DNA from: Chloroflexota bacterium
Lineage (GTDB): Bacteria > Chloroflexota > Anaerolineae > Anaerolineales > Villigracilaceae
Direction of reading: 5' to 3'
DNA: 32,431 nucleotides
NCBI GenBank assembly: GCA_016208355.1
Contig: JACQYE010000080.1
Location: forward strand, 1-32,431
Shown: positions 18,512 to 27,222 of the stretch, piece after piece
Numbering within the stretch: position 1 is the first letter of the stretch
Layout: each line of letters starts with the position of its first letter
Position numbers and translations under genes: made by a program
The notes under the pieces: generated by a model
The model's input: only the letters and a program-made list of their open reading frames with translations
The model's database searches: none
Told to the model about the DNA's origin: nothing

Positions 18512-19402
18512 TCAGGTCTCCTCCAGAATTTTATGCAGGTACAGGTGGAACGGCCCCCACTTTCCGCCATAGTTCCCTGCCGTGATGCGAATCACACCCG
18601 GCTGGCAAGCTGTCAGGAGCGCTGCCCGCATGGCCTTCTTCACAACCTCCTCGCTCAACCCATCTATCACCACTTCGTAGACAGCCAAAGCGTCCGGGGA
18701 GAGTTGAGTAGCCACCCGGCTGCGCAGCGTGGGGCAGTAGACTTCGTTCGTAGAGGCGCGCACGTTTTTATACTGTGAACCGGGCTTGCTCGGGCTGCGG
18801 CAAATACCGCCGGGAAAGGGTGCGATGGCACCCGGTACGGAACGCACGGCCTGCACGGCGCTTTCCGCGGCGCCCAAAAGTACTGACCTTTCCCGGCCGA
18901 TAATGATCAGGTTCCCACCGCCCACGCCCAGACCCAAACCAAAAGACTCTTCCACCACAAACTCGCCGTCAGCGACCGGGATACGCCAATAGCGCTGGTC
19001 GCCAAATTTCTTGCTGGCCTGGAAGCCATCGCCGAAATAACGCAGGCGTCCACCCACTTTGACAAATTTTTCGACCTGTAAGCCGTTAAAACAGGCGGAA
19101 GTCGCCGAAGGGAGTATCGCCTGCCCGATGCGCAGAAACAGGTGCTCCTCCAGCTTTTCCGGCGAATGGCTGAACAACAGGACAGCCTGGCCGGGACGCC
19201 CATCCGGCGTCTGATCGGGTGGCAGTGCGCCCTCCAGGCCAGATTCACAGGCGCAGCCGATGATCGAAAAAGCCAGTCCAGCCGCCGCCTCCGCTGCCTG
19301 CAATGCCAGCCGAGGGGTATCGGCGGTAATGACCAAACGGCTGACCCACATGGGGAATGCCTCGGCGAACGTATCCTCAATCAGGACACCTTTGATCTGC
19401 AT
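18512..19402 (-). CDS. fhcD: Formylmethanofuran:tetrahydromethanopterin formyltransferase (Ftr/FhcD)
   Basis: MQIKGVLIEDTFAEAFPMWVSRLVITADT..., SIIGCACESGLEG, VPGAIAPFPGGICRSPSKPGSQYKNVRASTNEVYCPTLR. Confidence 0.93.
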   Translation of the reverse strand: MQIKGVLIEDTFAEAFPMWVSRLVITADTPRLALQAAEAAAGLAFSIIGCACESGLEGALPPDQTPDGRPGQAVLLFSHSPEKLEEHLFLRIGQAILPSATSACFNGLQVEKFVKVGGRLRYFGDGFQASKKFGDQRYWRIPVADGEFVVEESFGLGLGVGGGNLIIIGRERSVLLGAAESAVQAVRSVPGAIAPFPGGICRSPSKPGSQYKNVRASTNEVYCPTLRSRVATQLSPDALAVYEVVIDGLSEEVVKKAMRAALLTACQPGVIRITAGNYGGKWGPFHLYLHKILEET

Positions 19403-20985
19403 GGCACCTCCAACATCCCCGCTATCGGTCCAAGCCCCAGAGCATAATGCTCCGGCTGGACAGTGACGATTTTAGATAAATTCCGCTGGATGAGGGGCAG
19501 TCGTTCAAAATCCCAGGCAGGTCTCACGACCAGGATATCCCCCTCGCCCAGTTGAACGATCCTGCCCTCCCGGACAACGATTTTCCCGCCTTTCATAACC
19601 CAGGCAGGCTGGGAGAACATTGCCTGTATATCAGCCTGCCTGCGATAGCAGCGAATATCGGCCCGCGCCCCAACCCCGAGATGACCGCGGTCCGACAGGC
19701 CGAGTGCCCGGGCCGGGCCCCAACTGGTCATGGCGAAGATTTCGCCCAAGGTATATTCACGCTTCACGGCAGCCAGACCGGTCTTCTTCGTAGCCGCCCT
19801 GTGAACCTGTTTCAAAGCTTCCCGGCGAGCCGCGCTGCTCATCAGCCAGGCGATCACTTGCGGATAGGCTGTGAAAGGTCCCCCATTGGGATGGTCGGTC
19901 GTCAGGAACATCCGCGCCGGGTCCGGGAAGCGCAATAAAAGTTCCAGCCCGGTAGCCCACTGGACTGCACTCGCCGGGCTCTTGGCCAGGTAGGCCAGGG
20001 GCAGGACACTGTTCCCGCCTTCCCCTTCCACCTGGCGGCTGATCCACGGCTGCCCGGTCGCGTTGCGAAGGTGACTCGCCGCGCTGGTATCCGCGGTGAC
20101 AGCCAGCGCTGTTCCAAACAAAACCTGTCCCACATCGAAAGTAAGCTGATGGTAAGGCTCGATGCAGCGGACGACCTGCCCGGCTGCTGAAGAATATCCG
20201 CATCCATCGTCGTCGCCATAGGCATAAAACTGGATGTGGCACAGGTGGGCACGCTGGCCATCCAGCACTCGCACCGTCTCGCAGAATGAGGCGGAATTCC
20301 CCGGTCGGCCGAGCTGACCGGCATGCAGGTGGACCGGGTGAGGCAGGCCCATTTCGTTGACAAGTTCCACCACCATGCGGATGATCTTGCGCTGCGTCAG
20401 GTCGCCCAGCCCGATCGATTCGTCCAGGCCGGGAGTCGGCCGGTTCGCTTTCCAGGCGATCCCGCCCCCGGGGTTGACCAGCTTGACCGCATAACCGCCA
20501 GATACCTGTAACAACCAGGAAAGCGTATCACGGATATTCCCCCGGTCACCGGCTGCCAGCGCCTTGAGCAGCAACAAATGATCGCCCATCAGGGTGTAGG
20601 TGCCGCGGTCCAGAACCTGCATACTCTCCAAATCAGCAAGAGTGGAGCGGGCAAACAACGGCGAACTGGCCGCGTCGAAAACCGTGGTATATCCCAAGCA
20701 CAGATAACGCTCGGCGGCTTCTTTTGCCGGAGGTGTCAGCAGGTCCAGCGCGGCCGCGTCAGGAAGGAGGAATCGACGCGCCGCATTAAGGCCGTAACCG
20801 GCAACGTGGGCGTGAATCTCCACCCCGGCCGGAGCGACGATCATGCCGCGCCCATCAATAACCTGCGGCTCGGCCCCCTCTTGTGGAGGGGCAATAATAC
20901 GCCCATTATCCAGCCATAGATCGCGCACTTCTCCATCAATGCCGTGCGCCGGGTCGTAAATTTCAGCGCCTCGGATCAGGATCAT
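19381..20985 (-). CDS. fhcA: Formylmethanofuran dehydrogenase / Fhc complex subunit A (amidohydrolase)
   Basis: VAPAGVEIHAHVAGYG (HxH), GGYAVKLVNPGG (carboxylatable Lys), HPVHLHAGQLGRPGN, HLCHIQFYAYG, MFLTTDHPNGGPFTAYPQVIAWLM (Asp). Confidence 0.94.
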   Translation of the reverse strand: MILIRGAEIYDPAHGIDGEVRDLWLDNGRIIAPPQEGAEPQVIDGRGMIVAPAGVEIHAHVAGYGLNAARRFLLPDAAALDLLTPPAKEAAERYLCLGYTTVFDAASSPLFARSTLADLESMQVLDRGTYTLMGDHLLLLKALAAGDRGNIRDTLSWLLQVSGGYAVKLVNPGGGIAWKANRPTPGLDESIGLGDLTQRKIIRMVVELVNEMGLPHPVHLHAGQLGRPGNSASFCETVRVLDGQRAHLCHIQFYAYGDDDGCGYSSAAGQVVRCIEPYHQLTFDVGQVLFGTALAVTADTSAASHLRNATGQPWISRQVEGEGGNSVLPLAYLAKSPASAVQWATGLELLLRFPDPARMFLTTDHPNGGPFTAYPQVIAWLMSSAARREALKQVHRAATKKTGLAAVKREYTLGEIFAMTSWGPARALGLSDRGHLGVGARADIRCYRRQADIQAMFSQPAWVMKGGKIVVREGRIVQLGEGDILVVRPAWDFERLPLIQRNLSKIVTVQPEHYALGLGPIAGMLEVPCRSKVS

Positions 20986-22139
20986 ACTCGAGGTCCCTCT
21001 GAGGCCAGGTCTGCCAGGATTGCATTGGCTGTAGGTCGCTCCATCGGCATGATAGGCTGAAGTGCAATTGGGACACCGTCCAGGCGCTGAACCTGCCCCG
21101 AGACATCAATTCCCGCTTGAGCGACCGGTAACCAGTCATGCGGCCTCCAGGAGGGTGCCAGCGGGTCAAGCAGGATTGTCCTGTTCTTTTCAAGCCTGGC
21201 AAACGTCTGTTCGGAGAAGTGCCTGGGCCGCCCGATGAGCAGGCAGAGGTCAGGCCAATCCATCTGAATAAGCCTCTCTGCCTGCCATCTGCGCGGAGAA
21301 TAGCCGACACTCTTGGCCTTGAAGCGCACATTAGGAGGAAATCCGGTTGCAAACAGAAGTGTTTCCACCACTCCAGTATTATTGGATGCCAATGAAAGAT
21401 ATTGTGCATACCATCGTCCCGTGCGGTTGAGGTCATTCAGCCAGAGCAGGAATTCAGTCGTCACGGGTAAACCCGCTTCCAGCCACTTGGGACCGAAGAA
21501 GACCACCCCGGAAGTAGCTTTCTGGATCTGGGCGGCAATGTCGGTATAGAAGTCTGGAATATTCTCCCCCCTCTCCTCGTTCCCCAACCGGAGCCAGCGA
21601 ATGGCTTCGAGAGGGTCCGGCGGATCGAGAAAGATGGCCTGCGAGAGAAGGTTCTTTTGGATCATCTCGCCCAGGCGAGGGTGCGACTGTCCAGGTTCTA
21701 CCCCGCACAGCACCACCTGTTCGAGGTTGCGCAACTCGCCCAGAGTTCCGGTCAGGAAACCCGCCGTCTTCATAGCCAAAGCAAACATGCTGCCAGTGTA
21801 TTCCTCTGCGCAGGTCAAGATGGCGGAGAACTTTTTCGAGAATCGGATGGCGCCTTCAACCGCTTCCCGGTCCAAGTCAGCTGAGAGCACCACAAGCAGC
21901 CTGCTCGCTGCCTCCAATGAAAGACGCACCGCCTGTAAAGCAGTCCTTGTCTGGGATTGTTTCCTTGAGGCAGACAAACCTGAAATCGCATTTGCATAAC
22001 CCATCTGGCCTTTCTCGCACGGTGGGCTGAAATCGGCCAGCCGACCTCCGTCAATGGTCAGACGGAGGTCGGTGCAATGCAGGCTGCAGAATGGACAAGT
22101 TGTCCGCAGTTCTTCACCCATTGTTGATAAACTTCCCAA
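20982..22139 (-). CDS. fhcB: Formylmethanofuran dehydrogenase / Fhc complex subunit B
   Basis: RTTCPFCSLHCTDLRLTIDGGRLADFSPPCEKG; FLTGTLGELRNLEQVVLCGVEPGQSHPR; FATGFPPNVRFKAKSVGYSPRRWQAERLI; gene order next to fhcA/D/C. The start could be ATG 22121. Confidence 0.9.
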   Translation of the reverse strand: MGSLSTMGEELRTTCPFCSLHCTDLRLTIDGGRLADFSPPCEKGQMGYANAISGLSASRKQSQTRTALQAVRLSLEAASRLLVVLSADLDREAVEGAIRFSKKFSAILTCAEEYTGSMFALAMKTAGFLTGTLGELRNLEQVVLCGVEPGQSHPRLGEMIQKNLLSQAIFLDPPDPLEAIRWLRLGNEERGENIPDFYTDIAAQIQKATSGVVFFGPKWLEAGLPVTTEFLLWLNDLNRTGRWYAQYLSLASNNTGVVETLLFATGFPPNVRFKAKSVGYSPRRWQAERLIQMDWPDLCLLIGRPRHFSEQTFARLEKNRTILLDPLAPSWRPHDWLPVAQAGIDVSGQVQRLDGVPIALQPIMPMERPTANAILADLASEGPRV

Positions 22140-22144
22140 GTGCT

Positions 22145-23416
22145 TTAGGGTGTGACCTGGAATTGGGTCAGAATCGCATGATCAACGGATGCCTTTGCCT
22201 GATCAAGCGCCTCCTGGGGAGTGGCAACGCCCAGTTCGACCTGCTCAACGGCATTCCGCAGGGCAAGGTCGCTGTTTCCAAACGCTGAAAAAATCGGGAT
22301 TGAGAAGGCGTAGGGGAGCGAATCAAGCGCTGCCTGGCGCAACGGATTATCGGTGATCAGGCTCTCGATCTCAGGCCAATTCAGCGCATCCTCATAGATC
22401 GGGATGTAGCCAGTATGGCCTGTCAGGTAGATCGAACTATCCTCGGAAACCATGAATTTCACGAATTCCCAGGAGGCCGCAGTGAGACGTGAATCGTCAT
22501 TCTTGAATATTACCAGACTGCCTCCGCCCAACGGAACCTTGCGAACCGCGCCGACAGCCGGGAACATGGTCGTTCCCACCGAGAAGGTCGCGCCGGACTG
22601 TATGCTGCCGGCCAGGGAGGTCGAACCCAGCATCATCCCCAGCTTGCCAGCCAGGAAGTCGGAGAGAGCTTCTTCATGCTGGTTGATAGGCATGACCTTG
22701 TAGGTATTGACCCAATCACCCCACATCTGTAACATGGCGACCGCTTCTGGACTGTTATACAGGAAAAAAGTGCTCAAATACCAATGCGTATCATCGCGAG
22801 TATTCAAGCCCCATTGTGTAGGATCGCCACCGGTGTCAGGCCGGATGGTCAAGGCCTGGGCGGCAGCCAGAAGTTCTTCCACGGTCTGGGGTGGGGAGTC
22901 CGGATCCAACCCCGCAGCCATGAACAGGTCCCGATTGTAGTACAGGATTGGAACGGAGTTATTGAAGGGCATACTCCATAAGACCCCACCTGAAGTGTTG
23001 TAGTCCCAAAAAGCGGAACGAATCGCTTGTGAGGCGAAGCTTTCATCACTGGCAATAAAGTCACTCATCGGCAGGATGGCATCGCTGCCGCCCAAGAGCG
23101 GTGCGCCACCCAGTTGGGCGATGTTTGGCAGCGTTCCGCCAGCGATGGCGCTGTACACCTTGGCCATGGCAGTGGTGTAATCCCCCTGGTATGTCCCAAC
23201 GACTGTAATCCCCGGATGCCCGGCGTTGAACTGGCGGACAAGTTCCTCGATTGCCTCGCCGCTGTCACCTCCCAGCGCATACCAGAATTCCAAGGTGATA
23301 TTCCCATCCTCATCTACGCTACCACCCCCACCAGCGCCCGTCTGCTCCCCTCCATTGCTAGCGGAAAACAGCAGGACGGTCAGGAGCAGGAAAACCAACC
23401 AATGTCTGTTTCTCAT
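22145..23416 (-). CDS. Carbohydrate-type (UgpB-like) ABC transporter substrate-binding protein
   Basis: ITLEFWYALGGDSGEAIEELVRQFNAGHPGITVVGTYQGDYTTAMAKVYSAIAGGTLPNIAQLG; PFNNSVPILYYNRDLFMAAGLDP. Confidence 0.9.
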   Translation of the reverse strand: MRNRHWLVFLLLTVLLFSASNGGEQTGAGGGGSVDEDGNITLEFWYALGGDSGEAIEELVRQFNAGHPGITVVGTYQGDYTTAMAKVYSAIAGGTLPNIAQLGGAPLLGGSDAILPMSDFIASDESFASQAIRSAFWDYNTSGGVLWSMPFNNSVPILYYNRDLFMAAGLDPDSPPQTVEELLAAAQALTIRPDTGGDPTQWGLNTRDDTHWYLSTFFLYNSPEAVAMLQMWGDWVNTYKVMPINQHEEALSDFLAGKLGMMLGSTSLAGSIQSGATFSVGTTMFPAVGAVRKVPLGGGSLVIFKNDDSRLTAASWEFVKFMVSEDSSIYLTGHTGYIPIYEDALNWPEIESLITDNPLRQAALDSLPYAFSIPIFSAFGNSDLALRNAVEQVELGVATPQEALDQAKASVDHAILTQFQVTP

Positions 23417-23452
23417 CGTACACCTTGCCTTTCTACTCCAAAGCGCTAATAG

Positions 23453-24511
23453 CTACATGACCAGCGCCATGACTGCCTTCTGGACGTGAAGCCGGTTCTC
23501 GGCCTCATCGAAAGCAGCCGAAAGCCATCCGCTGCCGGTAGTCCTGTCAATTACTTCGTTGGCAACCTCGAAGCCGCGGTCGCATGGCAGGCAGTGCAGG
23601 TAAATGGCGTGTTTGTCGGCTGTGTCCATGATTCCGGGTGTGCATATCCAATCCTTGTGCTGATCGAAGATCGCCTGGGTCTTCTTGGAGTCTGATTCGC
23701 CCACCGGCGGCTGGAAGATCGGTGTGGCGCACCAGGCTTTCGGGTAGACCACATGAGCGCCCTGGATGCCGTCCTCGAAATCGTTGGTGATACGGAAGGA
23801 ACCACTGCTTGCTTCTGCGTATTGGTTGCACTGTGCCAGGATTTTGGAGTCCAGTTCCATTCCTTTTGGGTGCGCCAGGGTGACTTCCATCCCCATCATT
23901 GTGGCGTACAAGATGGCAGACTGGGGCACGGCGCGCGGCTTGTGCACGCTGGGCGAGTACGCCCAAGACATGGTGTATTTGATGCCCTTATAGCCGCCAA
24001 ACTTCTCCTTGACCGTCAAGGTGTCTGCCAATCCCTGGAAGGGGTGATAGATGTCATCTTCCATATTGAGTACCGGTACATCCGACCAGCGGGCGAATTC
24101 TTCCAGCATGGCATGCGCACCGCCATATTCCCAGTCAACCGGATCCCCATAGCAACGGATGGCGATGGCATCCCCCATTCGATCGAGAACACGCGCCACG
24201 TCTGAAACGCGCTCGGTTGAGTAGGCTACCTCACGCCCTTCCATGGCCGGACGGTAGATCTTGTCAGGGTCCAGGTAATGGGCATGACCGCCGAGTTGGG
24301 TCATTCCGGCTTCGAAGGAGTTGCGCGTGCGCAAAGATTGGTTGTAGAAGATCATGAAGAGGGTCTTGGCGCGCAGCAGATCATCGTGCAGCCTGCCTTT
24401 GGCGCGGTCCATCTTCAACTCTTGCGCCAGTTCCAACACTTGCTCGATCTCCTCACGGCTGAAATCGGTTTCCGCCAGGAAGTCCCGGCCACGAAAAGAG
24501 GTTGTCTTCAT
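23453..24511 (-). CDS. Carbamoyltransferase, N-acetylornithine carbamoyltransferase-like
   Basis: SLRTRNSFEAGMTQLGGHAHYL (SxRTR carbamoyl-phosphate motif with Leu), HPFQGLADTLTVKEKFGG, HCLPCDRGFEV, AAFDEAENRLHVQKAVMA. Confidence 0.88.
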   Translation of the reverse strand: MKTTSFRGRDFLAETDFSREEIEQVLELAQELKMDRAKGRLHDDLLRAKTLFMIFYNQSLRTRNSFEAGMTQLGGHAHYLDPDKIYRPAMEGREVAYSTERVSDVARVLDRMGDAIAIRCYGDPVDWEYGGAHAMLEEFARWSDVPVLNMEDDIYHPFQGLADTLTVKEKFGGYKGIKYTMSWAYSPSVHKPRAVPQSAILYATMMGMEVTLAHPKGMELDSKILAQCNQYAEASSGSFRITNDFEDGIQGAHVVYPKAWCATPIFQPPVGESDSKKTQAIFDQHKDWICTPGIMDTADKHAIYLHCLPCDRGFEVANEVIDRTTGSGWLSAAFDEAENRLHVQKAVMALVM

Positions 24512-24543
24512 AAATGTACTCCTTTACCTTGAAATGATGAAAT

Positions 24544-25434
24544 TTAGATGTCTTTTAACCCGGTGCTGGCCATGCTTTCCACAAAAGTTTTTTGCACCAG
24601 GAAATAAATCAGGATCACAGGAACAGAGATCAGCACTGCCGCAGCCATGTACAGACCCCACTGTGTCCCCCCCTCTCCACTGACAAAGTAACGCAGCCCG
24701 ATCTGCAGGGTGCGCATATCATCGCGGTTGGTGACGATCAATGGCCACAGGTAGGAATTCCAGTTGCCCATAAAGGCGAATAGCGCCTGGGAAGCAAGGA
24801 TGGGTTTACACAATGGCAGAAGGATCTGAACCAGAAAACGGAAACGACCGCAGCCATCCAAAATGGCAGCCTCTTCCAGTTCGCGCGGGACGGTCCGGAA
24901 GGATTGACGGATCATGAATACCCCAAAGGCATTGGCGAGAAACGGAACGATCAGTGCCTGGTAGTGGTCAATCCAGTTTAGGCTGCGCATGATAAGGTAA
25001 GAAGGCACCAGAGTAACCTGGCTGGAGATCATGGTAGTGCTCAGGAAAAGAAGGAACATGGTGTTCTTGCCTTTGAAATTCATGCGGGCAAAAGCGAAGG
25101 CAGCCAGGACACACGCGGTCAACTGCCCAATGGTTACCGATACGGCCACGATGGTACTGTTCAGGAAATAGCGTCCAAAAGGGGCCTCCTGCCAGACATC
25201 CAGGTAGTTTTCCCACTGCGGCTGCTGCGGAATCCACGTAGGAGGATAGGCGAAGACCTCGGTCTGGCCCTTTAGGGAGGTGACGATCATCCAAATGAAT
25301 GGGACCATGACAGCCAGTGCGAGTAAGATGACAACCACATACCAGAGCAGGTCCAAGGCAAGTTTCTGGAAACGCGGCCAGTTCATTTTTCCAGATTTTG
25401 AGAATCGGGAGGTCCGTGCAGAAGCGTCATTCAT
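24544..25434 (-). CDS. Carbohydrate-type ABC transporter permease (MalG/UgpE family)
   Basis: Multi-TM; EEAAILDGCGRFRFLVQILLPLCKPILASQALFAFMGNWNSYLWPL. Start reset to the internal ATG at 25434 (MNDASARTS). Confidence 0.9.
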   Translation of the reverse strand: MNDASARTSRFSKSGKMNWPRFQKLALDLLWYVVVILLALAVMVPFIWMIVTSLKGQTEVFAYPPTWIPQQPQWENYLDVWQEAPFGRYFLNSTIVAVSVTIGQLTACVLAAFAFARMNFKGKNTMFLLFLSTTMISSQVTLVPSYLIMRSLNWIDHYQALIVPFLANAFGVFMIRQSFRTVPRELEEAAILDGCGRFRFLVQILLPLCKPILASQALFAFMGNWNSYLWPLIVTNRDDMRTLQIGLRYFVSGEGGTQWGLYMAAAVLISVPVILIYFLVQKTFVESMASTGLKDI

Positions 25435-26377
25435 AATGCACCTTCCGGTCAATAAAGCGGAACTGAATCCAGGTCAGCAATAAAAGCATGATGAACAACA
25501 TCACAGCAATTGCCGAGGCCTTTCCCATTTGGAAGAACTGAAAGGCATTCTGGTACAGATAATAGGCCAGGGTTGTGGTGGAGCCGAGCGGTCCGCCCTG
25601 GGTCATAACGTCAATCTCGGTGAAGGCTTTGAGTGAATTGATCATCCCGACCGAAAGCACGTAGAAGAGAGTCGGTCCCAGCAATGGCCAGGTGACATGC
25701 CGAAAGAGCGAAAGTTGGTTCGCACCATCTATTTTGGCGGCCTCATAATAAGTGCGCGGGATGGACTGCAAGCCCGCCAGAAAAATGATGATGTTGTATC
25801 CCATCCCGTACCAGACCCCCATCCCGATCAGGCAAGGCATAGCGAGAAGAGGGTCGCGCAGCCAGCGTTGAATCGGCAAGCCCAGCTCGATCAACAGGCT
25901 GTTGAACAAACCGTATTGGGCGGGGTGAAACAACCACAACCAGACCACCGAGACAGCCGTCATAGAGGTGATGGCTGGGAGGAAGAATGTGGTTCGAAAA
26001 ATACCCACACCTCGCATCCGACGATTTAGCAGCAGGGCGATGAGAAGCGAGACAAATAGGTTAATCGGCACGCCCAGGGCAAAGTAAAAAGTATTCAGGA
26101 ATGATTTCCAGAAAATAGGGCCTTCAATGGCATCTGTAAATAAATATACATAGTTCTCGAAATCGAAACCCAAGAAGACCGGCTGCATAGGCATATTCCA
26201 ACGAAATAGACTGATCACCACCGAATAGACTGCCGGAAAGAAGGTGAAGGCAATGAAAATCACCAGGCTGGGCAGCAGGAACAGGTACGCAGCAAAGGTT
26301 TCTTCCCCCCAACGACGCCACCAGCGTCTTTTTTGCCCGGCAGGTAAGCGACCCTGTATCTTGGTTTTTGTACTCAT
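25427..26377 (-). CDS. Carbohydrate-type ABC transporter permease (MalF/UgpA family)
   Basis: Multi-TM; YYEAAKIDGANQLSLFRHVTWPLLGPTLFYV (EAA loop). Confidence 0.91.
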   Translation of the reverse strand: MSTKTKIQGRLPAGQKRRWWRRWGEETFAAYLFLLPSLVIFIAFTFFPAVYSVVISLFRWNMPMQPVFLGFDFENYVYLFTDAIEGPIFWKSFLNTFYFALGVPINLFVSLLIALLLNRRMRGVGIFRTTFFLPAITSMTAVSVVWLWLFHPAQYGLFNSLLIELGLPIQRWLRDPLLAMPCLIGMGVWYGMGYNIIIFLAGLQSIPRTYYEAAKIDGANQLSLFRHVTWPLLGPTLFYVLSVGMINSLKAFTEIDVMTQGGPLGSTTTLAYYLYQNAFQFFQMGKASAIAVMLFIMLLLLTWIQFRFIDRKVHYE

Positions 26378-27216
26378 TCCAACTCCATCGCAATCGCACG
26401 GATGCTGTCGGCCAGGGCCATTGGGATACGCTCAGGTTGCCAATCTTTCAACTGATGCCCTTTCAATTCCAACACAACGATCCCTTTCATCCAAACTTGC
26501 TTGATTGCCTGTAACCAGGCCTGATATGGAACATTTCCGTACACCAGCGGGTAATGGTCTGTGCCGGCCGTGTCAACATCATGGAGATGTACATGGACGA
26601 CCTGTGATAACCATGCCGGTTCAGGCTTTTTTCCTGACCCGTTCAGATAATCATGGCCCATATCCCAGCATACCCGTAACTGAGGGTGATGGAGTTCGGT
26701 GATAATTTTCAGCACGTCTTCACGCTCCACCCCCACCTTTATCTGGTTCCTGGTGGCCGGATGATTGTTCTCAAGTGCGAATAGCAGGTTGGGATAGGTT
26801 TCCAAAGCCCATTCCAGGAACGCGACCGTATCTGCAAACAAAGCGTCCCGCCCGGCGGGGGACTGTGCGGCTGCCGCATGGATAACGACCGTCTTCGGAC
26901 CCCCGGCCCGCCGCGCCCAGTCCGCGGCGATATCCAACAGTGGGCGATAATCCAGAACGATCTCTCCCCGACGCTGGCCGGAAAAACCTTCCAGGCTGTG
27001 CGGGGGGCGATACGGCGCGTGGAAACTCAACTCCATGCCGATTCCTGCCGCCTCTTCCATCAACGGTCCAAACTCAGCCCACAAGTCCAGGTGGTCATCC
27101 AATTCAAATTCCAGTGCCGACAAGCCTGCACAACGCAGGGGGGCGATAAAGTTACCCAGCCCTGTTCCTGTCACCCAGCGGGGATGCATACTAAAACCAA
27201 TTTTTATGTCGCGCAT
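26374..27216 (-). CDS. Sugar phosphate isomerase/epimerase-like TIM-barrel protein
   Basis: LEFELDDHLDL..., VIHAAAAQSPAGRDALF, LFALENNHP, LRVCWDMGHDYLNG, VVHVHLHDVD. Confidence 0.87.
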   Translation of the reverse strand: MRDIKIGFSMHPRWVTGTGLGNFIAPLRCAGLSALEFELDDHLDLWAEFGPLMEEAAGIGMELSFHAPYRPPHSLEGFSGQRRGEIVLDYRPLLDIAADWARRAGGPKTVVIHAAAAQSPAGRDALFADTVAFLEWALETYPNLLFALENNHPATRNQIKVGVEREDVLKIITELHHPQLRVCWDMGHDYLNGSGKKPEPAWLSQVVHVHLHDVDTAGTDHYPLVYGNVPYQAWLQAIKQVWMKGIVVLELKGHQLKDWQPERIPMALADSIRAIAMELE

Positions 27217-27222
27217 CGTCTT

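Noticed and set aside
19757-20363. Overlapping - strand ORFs inside fhcA in other frames
   Set aside because: fhcA active-site motifs are continuous in the main frame; the others are frame shadows.
20982-22139. FhcB as a functional tungsten/molybdenum formate dehydrogenase subunit
   Set aside because: The position expected to hold the catalytic Cys/Sec appears to be Glu, and no FwdF/G/D-type partner is present in the window.
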